The notes under the pieces: model-generated | The model's input: only the letters and a program-made list of their open reading frames with translations | Databases searched by the model: none | Told to the model about the DNA's origin: nothing | Made by a program: the position numbers and the translations under genes | Source of the DNA: Spirodela intermedia | Lineage: Eukaryota; Streptophyta; Magnoliopsida; Alismatales; Araceae | Direction: 5' to 3' | DNA: 64,000 nucleotides | Assembly: GCA_902729315.2 (NCBI GenBank) | Contig: LR746267.1 | Location: 6,574,424-6,638,423, forward strand | Shown: positions 37,321 to 49,192 of the stretch, in pieces | Layout: every line of letters begins with the position of its first letter | Numbering within the stretch: position 1 is the first letter of the stretch

Positions 37321-39109
37321 ACTTCCTGCACAATGATGTAGACGGGTTCAGTGTTTTCCGGCCCAATAAGTCTGCGGCGCAATTAGGCTGCAGCCCAATG
37401 GGCAGGTTGCCGCCCACCCCCAATCAAGTCGTGACTTAACATCGAAGGGGTGTTTGGGCGGGAAACTAGGTGGGTGCCTCGTTGCTCTGCCACGTGTCTC
37501 CTATCGATGTACCAGACTTGAGAGTGACATCAGGAGTCACGTGGATTCCGCCGGCACCCTCCCCTAACGGGTGACGGATTCGGGGCTAATCCGTAATTTC
37601 GGGAACGAAGAGCGGTTAATGCCGTTAGGCAGAAGAGAGTAGAAGAGAGTATCTCTTTTTTGGGGGTTTTTTTAACATTTTTTTAATAAAAAAACCCCTT
37701 TTTTATTTGACTTAAAATAATAAACCCTCACGTCCGATTTTCCAGGGGGGATTCCCCCAGAAGCCTATCTTGACTTTTCTTCTGCTTGGTCCATTTCCTA
37801 AAAAACCCACTTTTTTCTTTTTTTACCACCCAATGCTTTGAAACATTTCGAAATAGACAAATCTCCACAGGAGAAGACGCTACCAGAGAGCAAGAAGAAC
37901 TGAGAGAAGAAGAAGAAGAAGGGGAACAGATTCAGAAAGGTTGGTGGTGAGGCATTTCTTCCTGGATTCGATTCAGAGTTGGGGGAGCCCACTGGAGTTG
38001 CGGAGTTCGGGGGAACCTCCGGAGGCAAGTGTTGAATTGTCGTCCCTCCCCTCCTTTCTCATGGAGCTCGATCTCCGTGGGTTCTTCCAGTGATTCAGGT
38101 TCGCGTTCCGCCTGGCCGAGGCCCGCTGGTGTCTCCTACGCCACTCTGCTCGATTTGGTGCCCCCGTTCTTTCGGCTTCGATATGATGTGACAATCTTAT
38201 CTGGTTGGTCCTTCGCTTTCTTGAGGGTGGAAGCTCGTTCTGTTCTTGGAGCAAGAAATTTTATTTCGGGGCAGAAAAAAGCTACTTCTCTTGGGTTTTT
38301 GCCACGGAAACCATGAATTTTGCTTGCTATATGTTATGTTACCTTGATGTTTAGTTTTCAGAATCCATGCCCATAAGTTTCTCGTTCCAATAACTCCTTC
38401 ATTGGTTTCGTAAAAGAAAAAAGAAATAGAAGCTTTTGGTTCTGGACATCAATGCCGCTCGTTATTATCAACTATATATCTACCTTAAATGATATGGATC
38501 CTTCTCCACTCCTTGCCATCCAATGAACACAACTTAGTCACCGGATTCCTCTGAAACCTTCCTCCATTGTTGACTAATCATCAGGACGTTCTAATAACCC
38601 ATGTAGTAAATGATCTATGCAGTCGCATTTAAGCTCTATTCGTAATTATCCGAAGCCAAAGCTCTAAGTTGAGAAAACCTGTTCTTAGTTATCTTGCTTC
38701 CCAAGGTCCATGAATTGTATAAGGCTTTAAATCCATAATTTTCGTACTTTAAAAGCTGTTCTTAGTTATCATCCACCAAGGTAATCATAGTTCTTGATAG
38801 TTATTTTGTGATGCTTTAGGTGGTTGCATACTTACTATAATTTCTTGAAAAAAAATACGTAATTACATGAAAAATCAAGATTATTTCTGGGGTGTCTTGG
38901 GGTCAACTTGATCAACAATTCAGAAGAAGAAAATACGTTATACTTGCTGGCCACAAGTCAAATGAATATCAAGAAGTAAATAAGCAAATTAATGCAATTC
39001 AACAAGGTAGGGGGACAAGAAAATCACGAAAACAAGGGAGGGGATCCGAGATGGAACCCCCACACACCAGTGATAACCTTTCGAGAGGGTTATCTCTCTC
39101 CTAGACCCC
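37321..39109. other. Intergenic region with a leader-like GC-rich segment
   Basis: 37321-37860 is non-coding spacer. 37860-38320 is GC-rich and looks like promoter plus 5' exon of an unidentified + strand transcript: a purine-rich leader, then short readable stretches such as MELDLRGFFQ near 38060 and RFAFRLAEARW near 38100, interrupted by stops. I could not connect it to any downstream coding exon, so it may be a gene relic. The remainder to 39109 is AT-rich and empty. Confidence 0.35.
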
Positions 39110-39466
39110 AAACATTTTTCTTACACAATTAACTGCCTGAAGGGTGCTTTTGCCTCACCCATCAGCCATACAGAAACTCTTAGGCCCATCTGACCTTTCA
39201 TCATCAAAGAGCTAGAATCCTATGAGTGCATATGTTGAGGAGTAAGGATAATAGTTTATTGATATGTTATCTTTAGAAGAAGAAGTATTTTGAGAGGAGC
39301 GTTTCCAAACTCAAGGTTTGTAGATACTTTATTGCTCTCGTTCTCCATGGCTTATAGAACTCGATGCTCAATCAATGCATTTTGATCATTGCTGATACTT
39401 AAAGAAGTTATAAGCTCATCTTTTTCCCCGCTGTCTCTCCCTCCTTCCCTCTCTCTTCCCTCTCTC

Positions 39467-39518
<52 letters not shown>

Positions 39519-39865
39519 GTCTCCCTGCTTGTTTTTCTTTACTTTATTAAGTCTTGATTTTTCTTACACAATTAACTGCCTGAAGGGTGCTTTTGCCTCA
39601 CCCATCAGCGATACAGAAAATCTTAGGCCCATCTGACCTTTCATCATCAAAGTCCTACAATCCTATGAGTGAATATGTTGAGGAGTAAGGATAATAGTTT
39701 ATTGATATGTTATGTTTAGATGAAGTATTTTGAGAGGAGCGTTTCCAAATACAAGGTTTGTAGATACTTTATTGCCCTCGTTCTCCATGGCTTATAGAAC
39801 TCTATGGCTCAATCAATCCATTTTGATCATTGCCAATACTTAAAGAAGTTATAAGCTCTTTACTT
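39110..39865. repeat. Tandem duplication of the PP2C 3'-flank sequence
   Basis: Two copies of about 325 bp (39110-39435 and 39556-39865) share ACACAATTAACTGCCTGAAG, CATCTGACCTTTCATCATC and ATTTTGAGAGGAGCGTTTCC, with few differences. A more diverged relative lies at about 54440-54740, to the left of the second intact PP2C copy. Long CT microsatellites follow each copy (39471-39515 and about 39870-39930). Confidence 0.85.
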
Positions 39866-39869
39866 TCCC

Positions 39870-39935
<66 letters not shown>

Positions 39936-40717
39936 AGAAAAGGGAAACGGAAGCACGCTATATGGTAATAGAGCCGAAACCAAAGTCAGAGGGAGAAATT
40001 TCTATGTGAAGCCTAGATAACCACATGGGTCTCATCACATGAGTTTAGAAGCATCCAGCTTCCGACTCTTCGTAAATTAGATTGACGTCGCGGAAGCATC
40101 GACAAGATTTCTCGTCACTGCGCTCATCACCCACGTTCCGATCGAGGAGACGTGAGTCATCTTACCTTTGCCTATGAATATATCTTAACGCAAGTTCAAA
40201 GAGTTTTCACTGTTGCTGTGATAAATGACTCTGGAATAAATCACAGGTTAGATAAACGGAAAGAATACAGCACATTGTCATTTTTGTACGATCTCTTCGT
40301 TAGACAATATGCTGATATTACCGGCTGAACTTTGCAAAAATGGACAAAGTGCCAAATCATACATAATCTTTGCTTCTGTCATTGCTTAAGGAACAAAATC
40401 CTCGCAACTTGGATGATAGAGGTTAATTCTTCCCCGTCAGTTGGTTTCCGTCGCTGAGTTGCCGGTCCAGAGTTCGTTCATCCAGAGCCTTATTCTGCGC
40501 TCTTCCTCTGCGTATGCGAGTCACCATCCGGTGCATCATCAGAATGCGAGCACTCGATACGGATGGCGAGGACATAAAATGGATGCTCGACTATTAATGT
40601 TCACGGAGGTAATATACCTTGATCCACCGTGGAGAAGTTATCGTCTTGTTCCTTGTTGACGTCTGTGGGAGTCTCGTCGGCTTCGACCTGATTCGATAAC
40701 CAAGAGGAGAGTGTAAG

Positions 40718-41752
40718 CTACGATGATGATGCTCGTTGGGGAAGCGGAAGGTGGGCGGGAAAATTCGAGGAGCAGACCGTCACGACGACGGCCGTCACGT
40801 CGTCGGGCTTCCCGCCGGTCCCCGGAAGGAGCCCCGCCGCCCGGCTGGCGGCCGCGAAGGGCGTATCTTCACTTCTGGTGTAGGCAGTTACGGCGGCCGC
40901 CGCCAAGGCGCGGGCCATCTCGTCTGCGGTTCTGCGGGGGCGCTCCGCTCGCATTCTCGTCACCAGGGCGGCGATATCCTCGTCGAACAGGTTGTCGAAG
41001 AGCCCGTCCGTTGCCGCCACGACGACGTCGCCCGGCGCGAGCTGCACCGTGAAGCTCTTCGCGCAGGCGAGCGGATATGCTGGGTCGACGCGGCCGATCT
41101 GATAGGGGAAATTGAAGCCCTTATGCTGTGGAGGGGAGTGGTAGGCGACGGCGCCCCCCCGCAGCACCATGAATCCGCTGTCGCCGATGCTGAGAACTCG
41201 GAGGAACGGCCCGTCCACCGCCCCGACGCACGCCGTGGAGGTTCCCCTAGCGGTCGTCCCCGCGAGAGCGCTCTTCAGCACCCCCTGCAGAAGGCTCCCG
41301 GTGATTCCACAGTGGGAGAGCTCCTTGATCTGGGCCTTGCACGCGGACATGAGCTGCCGGGCGAACTCGCCGGCATCGATCCCTCGTCGGGTCCAGCTAC
41401 CGACCCCGTCGGCGACGCCGAAGGCGTTTCCTGCGTCGCTGATGAAGTGGGCGTCCTCGCCCAGCGGGTTCCGTCCTTTCTTGGGCCGGTAGGAGGCGCC
41501 CACGTCCAGCTTGAACCCCCGGCCAGCAGGGGTTGTGATCGAGGACGTGCTCGGTGTCGTCGTCCCCCGAGACGAAGATGCGGCCAGATCGCCGGCGAGC
41601 ACGGAGCGCAGCCACCGATCGTCGGAGATGTCCCAGCACTCGTCGGCAGCGCCGACTCTCCTGTTCTTGGGCGGAGGCGGAGGCGTCGAAATGCCACCCG
41701 GAAGGTGCCGCTTGAAGCGGTGGGAGCCCGATGCAGGGGAGAGGACGGCCAT
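40718..41752 (-). CDS. PP2C family protein phosphatase, PTC7/PP2C55-like (copy A)
   Basis: Mg/Mn-dependent Ser/Thr protein phosphatase of the PPM family. Single exon, 344 aa. The first 80 residues are a low-complexity S/T/P/R-rich leader that could be an organelle-targeting sequence. The PP2C domain spans about 82-328: GEDAHF (D100), FGVADGVGSW (D115), SIGDSGFMVLRGG, AATDGLFDNLFDEDI (D249) and GGKPDDVTAVV (D317, D318). These are the metal-binding acidic positions of the compact SpoIIE/PTC7-type PP2C, and the order GVADGVG ... GLFDNLFD is typical of plant PP2C55-like proteins. The minus-strand TATA box (41890-41898) and CT-rich leader fit start codon 41752-41750. A longer antisense frame is a shadow. 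The protein is identical to that of 56694-57728. Lack of introns may mean a retrocopied origin. Confidence 0.88.
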   Translation of the reverse strand: MAVLSPASGSHRFKRHLPGGISTPPPPPKNRRVGAADECWDISDDRWLRSVLAGDLAASSSRGTTTPSTSSITTPAGRGFKLDVGASYRPKKGRNPLGEDAHFISDAGNAFGVADGVGSWTRRGIDAGEFARQLMSACKAQIKELSHCGITGSLLQGVLKSALAGTTARGTSTACVGAVDGPFLRVLSIGDSGFMVLRGGAVAYHSPPQHKGFNFPYQIGRVDPAYPLACAKSFTVQLAPGDVVVAATDGLFDNLFDEDIAALVTRMRAERPRRTADEMARALAAAAVTAYTRSEDTPFAAASRAAGLLPGTGGKPDDVTAVVVTVCSSNFPAHLPLPQRASSS

Positions 41753-41889
41753 TTTTCCCGATCTCGAGACGGGAGGGGGTTCTTGGGTTCTTGATTTTAG
41801 CGGGAAAAGAGACAGAGAGCGAGAGAGAGAGAGGTGGCGGGAAGAGGAGGAAGCAGGAGGGATTAGCCGGCGAAGCCCGACTGAAGGGG

Positions 41890-41898
41890 TTTATATAG
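41890..41898 (-). promoter_or_regulatory. TATA box of PP2C copy A
   Basis: Minus-strand CTATATAAA lies about 140 bp upstream of the start codon. A GA/CT tract (41817-41832, CT in the sense strand) falls between it and the ATG, consistent with a CT-rich plant leader. Confidence 0.65.
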
Positions 41899-41984
41899 CG
41901 TGGACGTGAAGGAATGGAGCTACTTGAGGTGCTGTTAATCTCGTAATTATCTTGTAATATGTCACGGTATTCTGCTTGGACGGG

Positions 41985-43000
41985 CGGCATTTCTGTTGAC
42001 AAATTTCATATGTATTTTCTTGTACCGTGTATTTATAAATAATGAAAATGTTCATTTTTGGGGCTGGCTCTTTGACTAATACGATCCAGGGAAGTCGACG
42101 GGCCAGCGCAGCCTGCTCAGATTCTTTTTTTGTTTCGATTTTTGGAGCACAAGAAAAAACGTGGAAACAATTTTCTTGGCGAGTCTTGCCTAGTTCTGTT
42201 CTATTCAAGAGTTTTTATTTTTCCGATGAAAAACTTGTCGATGAGTCTTAGTGACACAGACGAGGGAAGGCGCCTTGTTTCCTTTCTAGACTATATGATA
42301 TTGAAAGAGTCCCCATTTTTAGCCAAATATACTCATTTCCTAGTTCTCCAAGTATAGCAAGATAAGGATGCAAAAAGGGGATTTAAAATGGAAATATCTG
42401 AAAAATATTGGGTGAATTTCGTATTCATATAATTAGTGTAGATCAGTAGATGAATTAGATGGATTTACCACCAATGTAGCACCCTTACTTCCACAATGTT
42501 GACAAAGTACTTCTCTTTCAAGGAAGAATCAAAACTCCGAAATGATCATTTCCTTGAAGGTCAAACTTTATAGTGCAGGTTCACCAAAAGTGGTTTCATA
42601 GGTGTAAACCTTAATGCCTCTCTTTCTCTTTCTATCTATCTATCTTTCTAGAGTAACGAGAAATCATTTTAATCTCCTAAAACACCAAGCCTTTTGTCCT
42701 TCAAAGAACAACACTTATGGTCGCAATTGGCATGGAAAGGAAAGAGTAAATGATCCCGATGTTGTAGCAATGGAGGGAGCACCATAGCCAAGGCAGGCTG
42801 ATGTCCTCATATAAAGGATCACAAAAAATGAATAAACTTCAAGCATGTGCTACCACCATCATTTGATTTAATCAGCAGTATATGAGGGAAAAATGTTGAA
42901 TTATGGAAGTCCCACACTGCGCAGCATGTAGTTTTGTGTGTAATTGTAAAACATGAGATTTAGAATGAGAAAAAGATATTTTAGTCAATGCATCCAATGT
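41985..43000. repeat. Upstream flank of PP2C copy A (older, diverged duplicon sequence)
   Basis: About 1 kb upstream of the gene, alignable but clearly diverged from 57961-58880 and, from about 42300, from 51527-52050. Shared phrases include TTGAAGGTCAAA(A)CTTTATA, CATAGGTGTAAACCTT and CTAGAGTA. No gene is seen here. Confidence 0.7.
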
Positions 43001-43133
43001 GGCCATTAATGTATTGTGACCAGCTATAATTGGATAAATGGGTTTCATAAGAGTGGAGAGTATCCATGAAAGAACTAGTTGATCATTTCATTCCTATGTA
43101 ACAAATTCAGGATTTGGTTTAGAAACTCCCTTC

Positions 43134-43346
43134 TCATTGGTAATTGTTGGTGGTGTCGATGCTGTAGACCCATCCCATGGAGATGAGTCCTTGACTCTTG
43201 AGTAGTGGAAGAAATTGTGTCTTCCACAACAAGTATTTATCATTAAATAACTTCAGTGGAAGAAGAGAAAGAACATTTGATGGAGCTATCATTGACGTTG
43301 CCATTTTCTCTCTGGTCGCTGTTGACCAATCTTGCCCTAATATCAT
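43134..43346 (-). pseudogene. Ty1/copia-type gag fragment
   Basis: A 70-codon frame reading SNVLSLLPLKLFNDKYLLW followed by KTQFLPLLKSQGL matches the conserved N-terminal part of plant copia Gag (L-x(3)-NYLLW-K-x-Q-x-LPxL-x-S-x-GL pattern). The rest of the element is absent or unrecognisable nearby, so this is a remnant. Confidence 0.7.
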
Positions 43347-43590
43347 GAAAAAGATTCATGTTGAGTGGATGGAGAAGATAGAGGAGAGGAGAGTTTGATA
43401 ATAATATGATTTATGAGAATTCTAGTTCTTGATTAGAGTTGGTTCTTGGGTTCTCCTTATATGGGAGATTTACACGTTGTTGGAGTGCATCGGCTAGTTC
43501 TTGATTATGAGAGTTCTAGACCACACTTTCATATTAGAAATATTTTACTGTGAGAGTTATTTTTTTTTGAGTCACTATTTCCTTTATACA

Positions 43591-44051
43591 TACTGTCACA
43601 TCATCGAGCTTGCTGTTGGTCCTTGGGAGGAGCCCCAACTCCCAGCTGGCCGCTGTGAAGGATGTGTCTTCACTTCTGGTGTAGGCTGTTACAGCCACAG
43701 CCACTGAGGCACAGGCCATCTCCTCTACGATTCTGCAGGGGTACTCTGCTCACATTCTCACCGCCAAGGTGGCAATAGCCTCGTCAAATAGGTTGTCAAA
43801 GGGCCCGTCCGTTGGTGCCACGATGACATCGCTTGGTGCAAGCTACACCATGAAACTCATCGCACAGTCGAGCACATATGTTGGGTTGGCATGGCTGATC
43901 TGATAGGGGAAATTGAACCCCTTCAGTTATGGAGGGGAGTAGTAGGCAATGGTATCCTCCCACAGCACCATGAATGCACTGTCGTCGATGCTGAGCACTT
44001 GCAGGAACGCCTCCTCCACTGCCCCTATACACGCTGTGGATGTCTTCTAAT
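43591..44051 (-). pseudogene. PP2C pseudogene (copy B), C-terminal part
   Basis: Diverged copy of the PP2C gene. It retains readable pieces such as VTAYTRSEDTSFTAASWELGLLP, DGPFDNLFDEAIA and SFMV-stop-LAPSDV. A TAG stop (43843-43845, minus strand) replaces Q237 of the intact protein. The copy ends where the retroelement's 3' LTR begins; the gene resumes at 49726. It matches about 40800-41258 of copy A. Confidence 0.88.
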
Positions 44052-44523
44052 TGAGATCCCCTCCCTTCACTCTAAATCTCACAGATGAAACTAAAAGAAG
44101 GAAACATTTTCTATAGTTTCAAGAACTCAAACTTGATATAGGACTCACGACTAGACCTCCTGGAACAAGGGAAGATAAACATAACAAATGTGGTGGACTG
44201 AGATGGATATAAGAATGGCCACTAAGGGCGGACAATTCTTGTATCTTCCTCTCCTCACCTTTGGTCTTGTTCTTCTATATTTATGGATGTGATTAACACT
44301 TCTAAAATCTTGGATGATTATTCTTACTTCTTCTATGTGTTAGTTGTGGCATTTATCACTATTAACACCATTATGGGTCCTAATAGTTCAACCCATAGTT
44401 ATGCAGCCCACTTAGCCACAATCTTTGTGAGTTAGATCCCATAATTATAAGAACATGGTCTATTTCTCTATTGAGTCCATCAACACTTGTGACTCTCCTC
44501 TCAACTATTTTAATAATTCATCA
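44052..44523 (-). repeat. 3' LTR of the Ty3/gypsy element
   Basis: Matches 49193-49725 over most of its length with many substitutions; a stretch of about 50 bp near the right end is missing. Begins TG and ends CA. An AGAGGGAG polypurine tract lies directly inside it on the minus strand (about 44524-44535). Confidence 0.8.
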
Positions 44524-45339
44524 ATACTCCCTCTAATGAGAGAATGATTATCCTCAAGGTCAAATTCTAAAAAGTATGCTCGAATGTTGCAGGTAGCTTC
44601 CCATATTATTTCAGAGGAAGAATAATGGGTCCAACAAATTAAAACCTCAAGGTTGTGTGGACCGATGTGAGTTGCTATAAATTCTTCTAGTTCTGTTGTC
44701 CAATGAAGATCAACATTGAGCAGAAGCATACTAGTTTTATGAGGTGTTGACTCATTGGCATATTTTAATTGTGAGACAAGAAATACAAGATGTATAAATG
44801 TGTTTGGTGGCAGCTCTAATTTATATGCTAAAGTTCTGATTTTGTCTAACATTTGAAATGGGTCAAAAACTTTAGAGTAAGCTTTGTCGCAAAGTGATGA
44901 ATCAATGAATGTTATTTATTGGGTTGTAGTTTGAGAAATACCCAATCTCTTGTCATAAATTGTGTATCTCTTCCTTTTTTGTTTGTATAAGATTTTAATG
45001 GGCTTGTGCACGAGATAAATGAGATCTAAGTTGATCCAAAATCTCATCACACTCCTACAAGATCAATTCACATCATCATTATGATCAAAGAGTGAGAAAT
45101 TTGCTCAATGAGAGTGGTGGGGGGGGGGGGCTCACTTCTATAGATTGCTTTGAATGAAGACATGCCAATTAAAATATTGAAATTGTTATTAAACCAATAT
45201 TCAGCCCATGGGATCCACTTTGACCATTGTCGTGGTCTCTCACCTGTGAAACCTTGAATCTTTAATGTAATATGAGATAATAAAGGGTCACCTTGAATTT
45301 CTTATCAGATTACATTTATTTCTTGTAACTTAGGTCGAG

Positions 45340-46625
45340 AAACCTCTATGACTTGATTTTTACTTTTGACTTTAAATTTGATCTCAAAATTAAAGCTCAA
45401 TATCTTGGTAAGCTAGGAGGACTTGTCGCTATTTAAGAATAAATTTACAAGCTTCTTTGATTAGTACAAATCAAAAAATTATGACTTAAAAAGTAGTGAC
45501 TTCTGATAATTATAAATCAGTAGTTGCATCTATACATTAATATCTTATATATAGATACTAATTAATGGGTAAAGAATACATTATACATATATTACTAACT
45601 CATTATGATATTCATAATATTTTATTATTTAAATCATAATACATATTATTTTATTTATATTATTTATATTATGAGACTAATCCCACAACTTTTATGAAGT
45701 CAAGTGATAATTCTTTCACATTTTCTTGATAATTATTTGATTACAAGGACTTAGGTGAACTCTTATTATGAGTTAGAAATAATTAAATAAGTTCAAGCCT
45801 TCAACCAAAGGAAAAGCCTAAGTCTTATAGAGAGGGTTGACGTAATATGTTTATGAGCCCAAGAGAGGGTGTCACTTTGACCTAGCCCATTTGAACCTAA
45901 AAGCTACTAAGAGATGAGATCTAGGCCACTCATCTTAGGATATTTTAAGATAAGATTAAAATAAAGATTAAAATACTATCTTTATAAAATAATCTAAGTA
46001 GTCCACCAAAAGAGTTGGTTATTAATCATAGCCATCTATTAGAGGGGCTAAATTCTCTAGCGATTTAAGGCATCTCATCCCCTTCTTAAAGAGGGCTTTT
46101 TGGCTCTCTCTCTAGTAGTAGCTAGTCGAAGAAAAAATAAGAAAAATCAAGACGTAGTCAATGGCATTCTCATACCCAAGATTGTCATGGAGAAAAGACT
46201 ACTTGGAGTGCATCAAGATCATCACAGATCAATCACCACTCGACTTAAGACTAGCACACAATAAGGTCTATGCAAGATCTAAATTTGGGGAGTTCTTATA
46301 ATCTTCTCCATGAATAACTTCAACTCTTAATTTGAACTAGTTTTACTATTTATTCTATCATTTTATTACGTTAGATTCATCTCTCCTATTTACCACACTT
46401 TTTATTTTTATTGTCTTTACCTTTGTTAGATTAATTCTAACCTTCACAATCTCAAGTATATATATCTATATATATATATATAAATATATAATAAAATAAG
46501 TAAAATTCTTACTCTTATTATCCACGCTGCTTGAGGATTGACCCTTATCTTAAATAAAAAAGTGAGGTTTTATAAATATTATTTGCATGAACTTGGTTGT
46601 ATCACAATGACATATGAGTATTTCT
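45340..46625. other. Possible nested insertion inside the gypsy element
   Basis: Between integrase-like and RNase-H-like sequence lies about 1.3 kb in which I cannot read polyprotein on the minus strand. It contains a TA-rich run (46456-46490) and a CTTGAGGATTGACC phrase common near ends of other plant retroelements. It may be a second insertion or simply the most decayed part of the element. Confidence 0.3.
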
Positions 46626-49174
46626 AAATCAAGTTCATCACCTCCATTTGAGAATAGTAAAAATAATTGCTATGAATTTTCTCTCATAAAATGATTTGTG
46701 TTGATCAATCAATTTGAAAGTTCAATTAAAGAAGGTTAGTCATCATTAGTTCTACAATTATACTACCTCGACACCTTTTTAGATACATCGGGTTTCAATT
46801 TGAATGGCTAAAAAAATTCAGTAACACAAGCATGGGAGCTATGGTAAGGTAGATTTTTAATTGTCAAAAACCTTCTTCTATTGCTTCACTCCATTTAAAG
46901 GTGTCCTATTTTAATAACTGATCGAGAGGGCAACAATTATTATATACCCTTAACTGAATTGCTTCTAATATTTGATGACACCTAAAAAGCCTGAGAGCTC
47001 CCTCAAATTTTTGCAAGATGGCCACTCAAGGACATCAATCATTTTCTCCAAGTTCATCTTGACCACTTCACCTAAAATCTAATATCTCAAATATGCTAAT
47101 GCCAGTTATTTGAATTGGCATTTTCTTGGATTGATCACTAGCTAATTGGAGCTTAGAACTTTGAACACTTTCTTGTGATGCTATAAGTGTGAAGAAGGAT
47201 CTGAATTATAGATTAAAATGTCATAAAAAAATACTATTTTTATTTTTCATAAGCATAGACAAAAACTTATAATCATAAGAGCTTGAAAAGTAGTTGGAGC
47301 ATTACTTAAGTTGAATGGCATAACTCAAAACTCATAATCTCCCTCATTTGGAATGCTAACTTATGCATGTTGATCTTCTTCAAGAAAATTTGATGATAAC
47401 TCTAGTTTTGAAAAGATCATTACTCTATATAATTCATCAAAGAGTTCATCCACAATCGATATTGAAAATTGATCAGGTATAGTCACCTTATTAAGCACTC
47501 AATAATTAAACATAAAGTCTTCATTTGTCATTCTTTTAGTAGAACAAGACTTGAAAAGAACTATTAGAGTATTAAATAACCCCTTGCTTCAAGAACATTC
47601 TTCACCAAATGTTTAATTTTTTTTGAAAATAAGGATAATAAAAAGGAACAATATTGACCACTTAATTCTCATGTTTTAATAGAATGACATGATTAATATC
47701 TCATTCTAGTAGAAGAATGAGGTCGGTTTGAATGGGCTTTGGTATCATAGCTGATTTTCCTACTATGTTGTAGTCATGTTCTCATAAATACTTTTTAGTT
47801 GATCTAATTCAATGTATAAGGTTTTCTATTTAGATATCTTTGAAAGAGACCATAAGGAGATGTTGGTCTCCTTCACTAGTGGTTTTGTGAATAGGGTAAC
47901 ATCCTTCAAACTTGTCGAAAAATAACAGAGCATCTGACAAAATTAATGTTGACCTTCATTTATTTTTATAACCAACATAAATCCAGAGTAACATTTACAA
48001 AAGTTAAAGGTAAGAGCAAGAAATCCTCACATATAGTAATTGTCAAAAATTCTAGTTTGACATTGTGACAAACTCCTCAACTTCTAAGTTTTTCACTAGT
48101 CCCTATTGTGACTTTATACTCTTGAGTAGATGTCACTCAAATTTGAAAGTGGCTAATGTAATTCTTTGAAATTAAATTATGTATAGCTCTTGTGTCAAGT
48201 AGTATTGTGACAAATTGACCCATGATCATGCCCTAGAATATAATGAAATAATCTGGTAATTACTTGATTGAGTGTAATCAAACTTTTATAGTGGTAATAG
48301 GATTCATCTTATAGACTTCCTTCATTGTTGTCTTTATCTTTAAACAATCCATCATCTTCAATAATTAACATATAAAATTCTTTGTGATATTTATGTCTAG
48401 GATCATACCTTTCATTGTAGAAATAATAAAGGCCTCTTACTCTTTGATTTTGAATCTCCGCAAAAGATAAATTGAGGTGTCTTCTCTCAGCAATGGGTTG
48501 ATCATCTCTTCTATTTTTTTGAGATCAATCCTAATAGTATTTCTAGTATATTTTCTATTAAATATTCAATGATTGAAGTCATAGGTTCAAATTCCTCTCT
48601 ATATTTGGTTATTATACCTTTTTGGTAGATTTCTATAAATTGTTGATAGGTTAATTATGACTTTTGAACTCTTTTTAGATGACACTTTTCAAATGCCTCT
48701 AGTTTTTAAAAGAATCTCTATGGTCCTTATCATCCGTCCCAGACATAGAGAACATTAAAAAGTAAAATTTTACTTGGTAGATCATCTCCACAAAACATAA
48801 GTATGTCTACCCTCCTACTATCATACCTTTTCTCTAGGTTAAAAGGATGTTAATTTGTTGTAGTATTTGATGTTTGTCATATTAGATTAGAACACTGTAG
48901 TTTGACATTTTCAGTAGAAATTTTGATCTTGCCATGAAGCTAGGACTCTTTGGAGAGTCATTGGTTCTCTAACCATTGTTGTTGGAAACTTAAGTAATTT
49001 TAGTTGAAATTTTCAAGACATTGCAATATCAAAATTAATTATTTCTTGATTTCTAGCACTTCTTGAGTATTAGTTATGATTGTTGTAGACTATTATTGTA
49101 AATCTTATCGAATCTCTTCTAGCTCTCATTTGAACGACTCAAATCAGCCATCACCTATTTTTTGAGGTATCATT

Positions 49175-49188
49175 GGGCGATGATACCA
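49175..49188 (-). other. Primer binding site of the gypsy element
   Basis: Three bases inside the 5' LTR the minus strand reads GTGGTATCATCGCC. TGGTATCA matches the complement of the 3' end of plant initiator methionine tRNA used by most Ty3/gypsy elements; the following bases are changed. Confidence 0.75.
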
Positions 49189-49192
49189 CTAT

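Larger units (their letters stand above)
39931..41984. repeat. Segmental duplication, copy A (pairs with 55907-57960)
   Basis: 2,054 bp aligning without gaps to 55907-57960 at a constant offset of 15,976. By eye I find only five mismatches (39949, 39969, 40067, 40121, 40627), all on the 3' side of the PP2C gene and none in its coding region. Identity falls abruptly after 41984. Confidence 0.92.

Noticed and set aside
39110-39865. The regularly spaced repeats left of PP2C copy A considered as a structured array
   Set aside because: Only two long tandem units separated by CT microsatellite; nothing like a CRISPR array, and this is a plant nuclear sequence.
40736-41794. 352-codon + strand open frame antisense to the PP2C gene (also 56712-57770)
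   Set aside because: It is longer than the PP2C frame but has R/G/H-rich composition with no domain, as expected opposite a GC-rich coding exon. The minus-strand frame has all PP2C motifs plus TATA box and leader. Its presence in both copies only reflects their identity.
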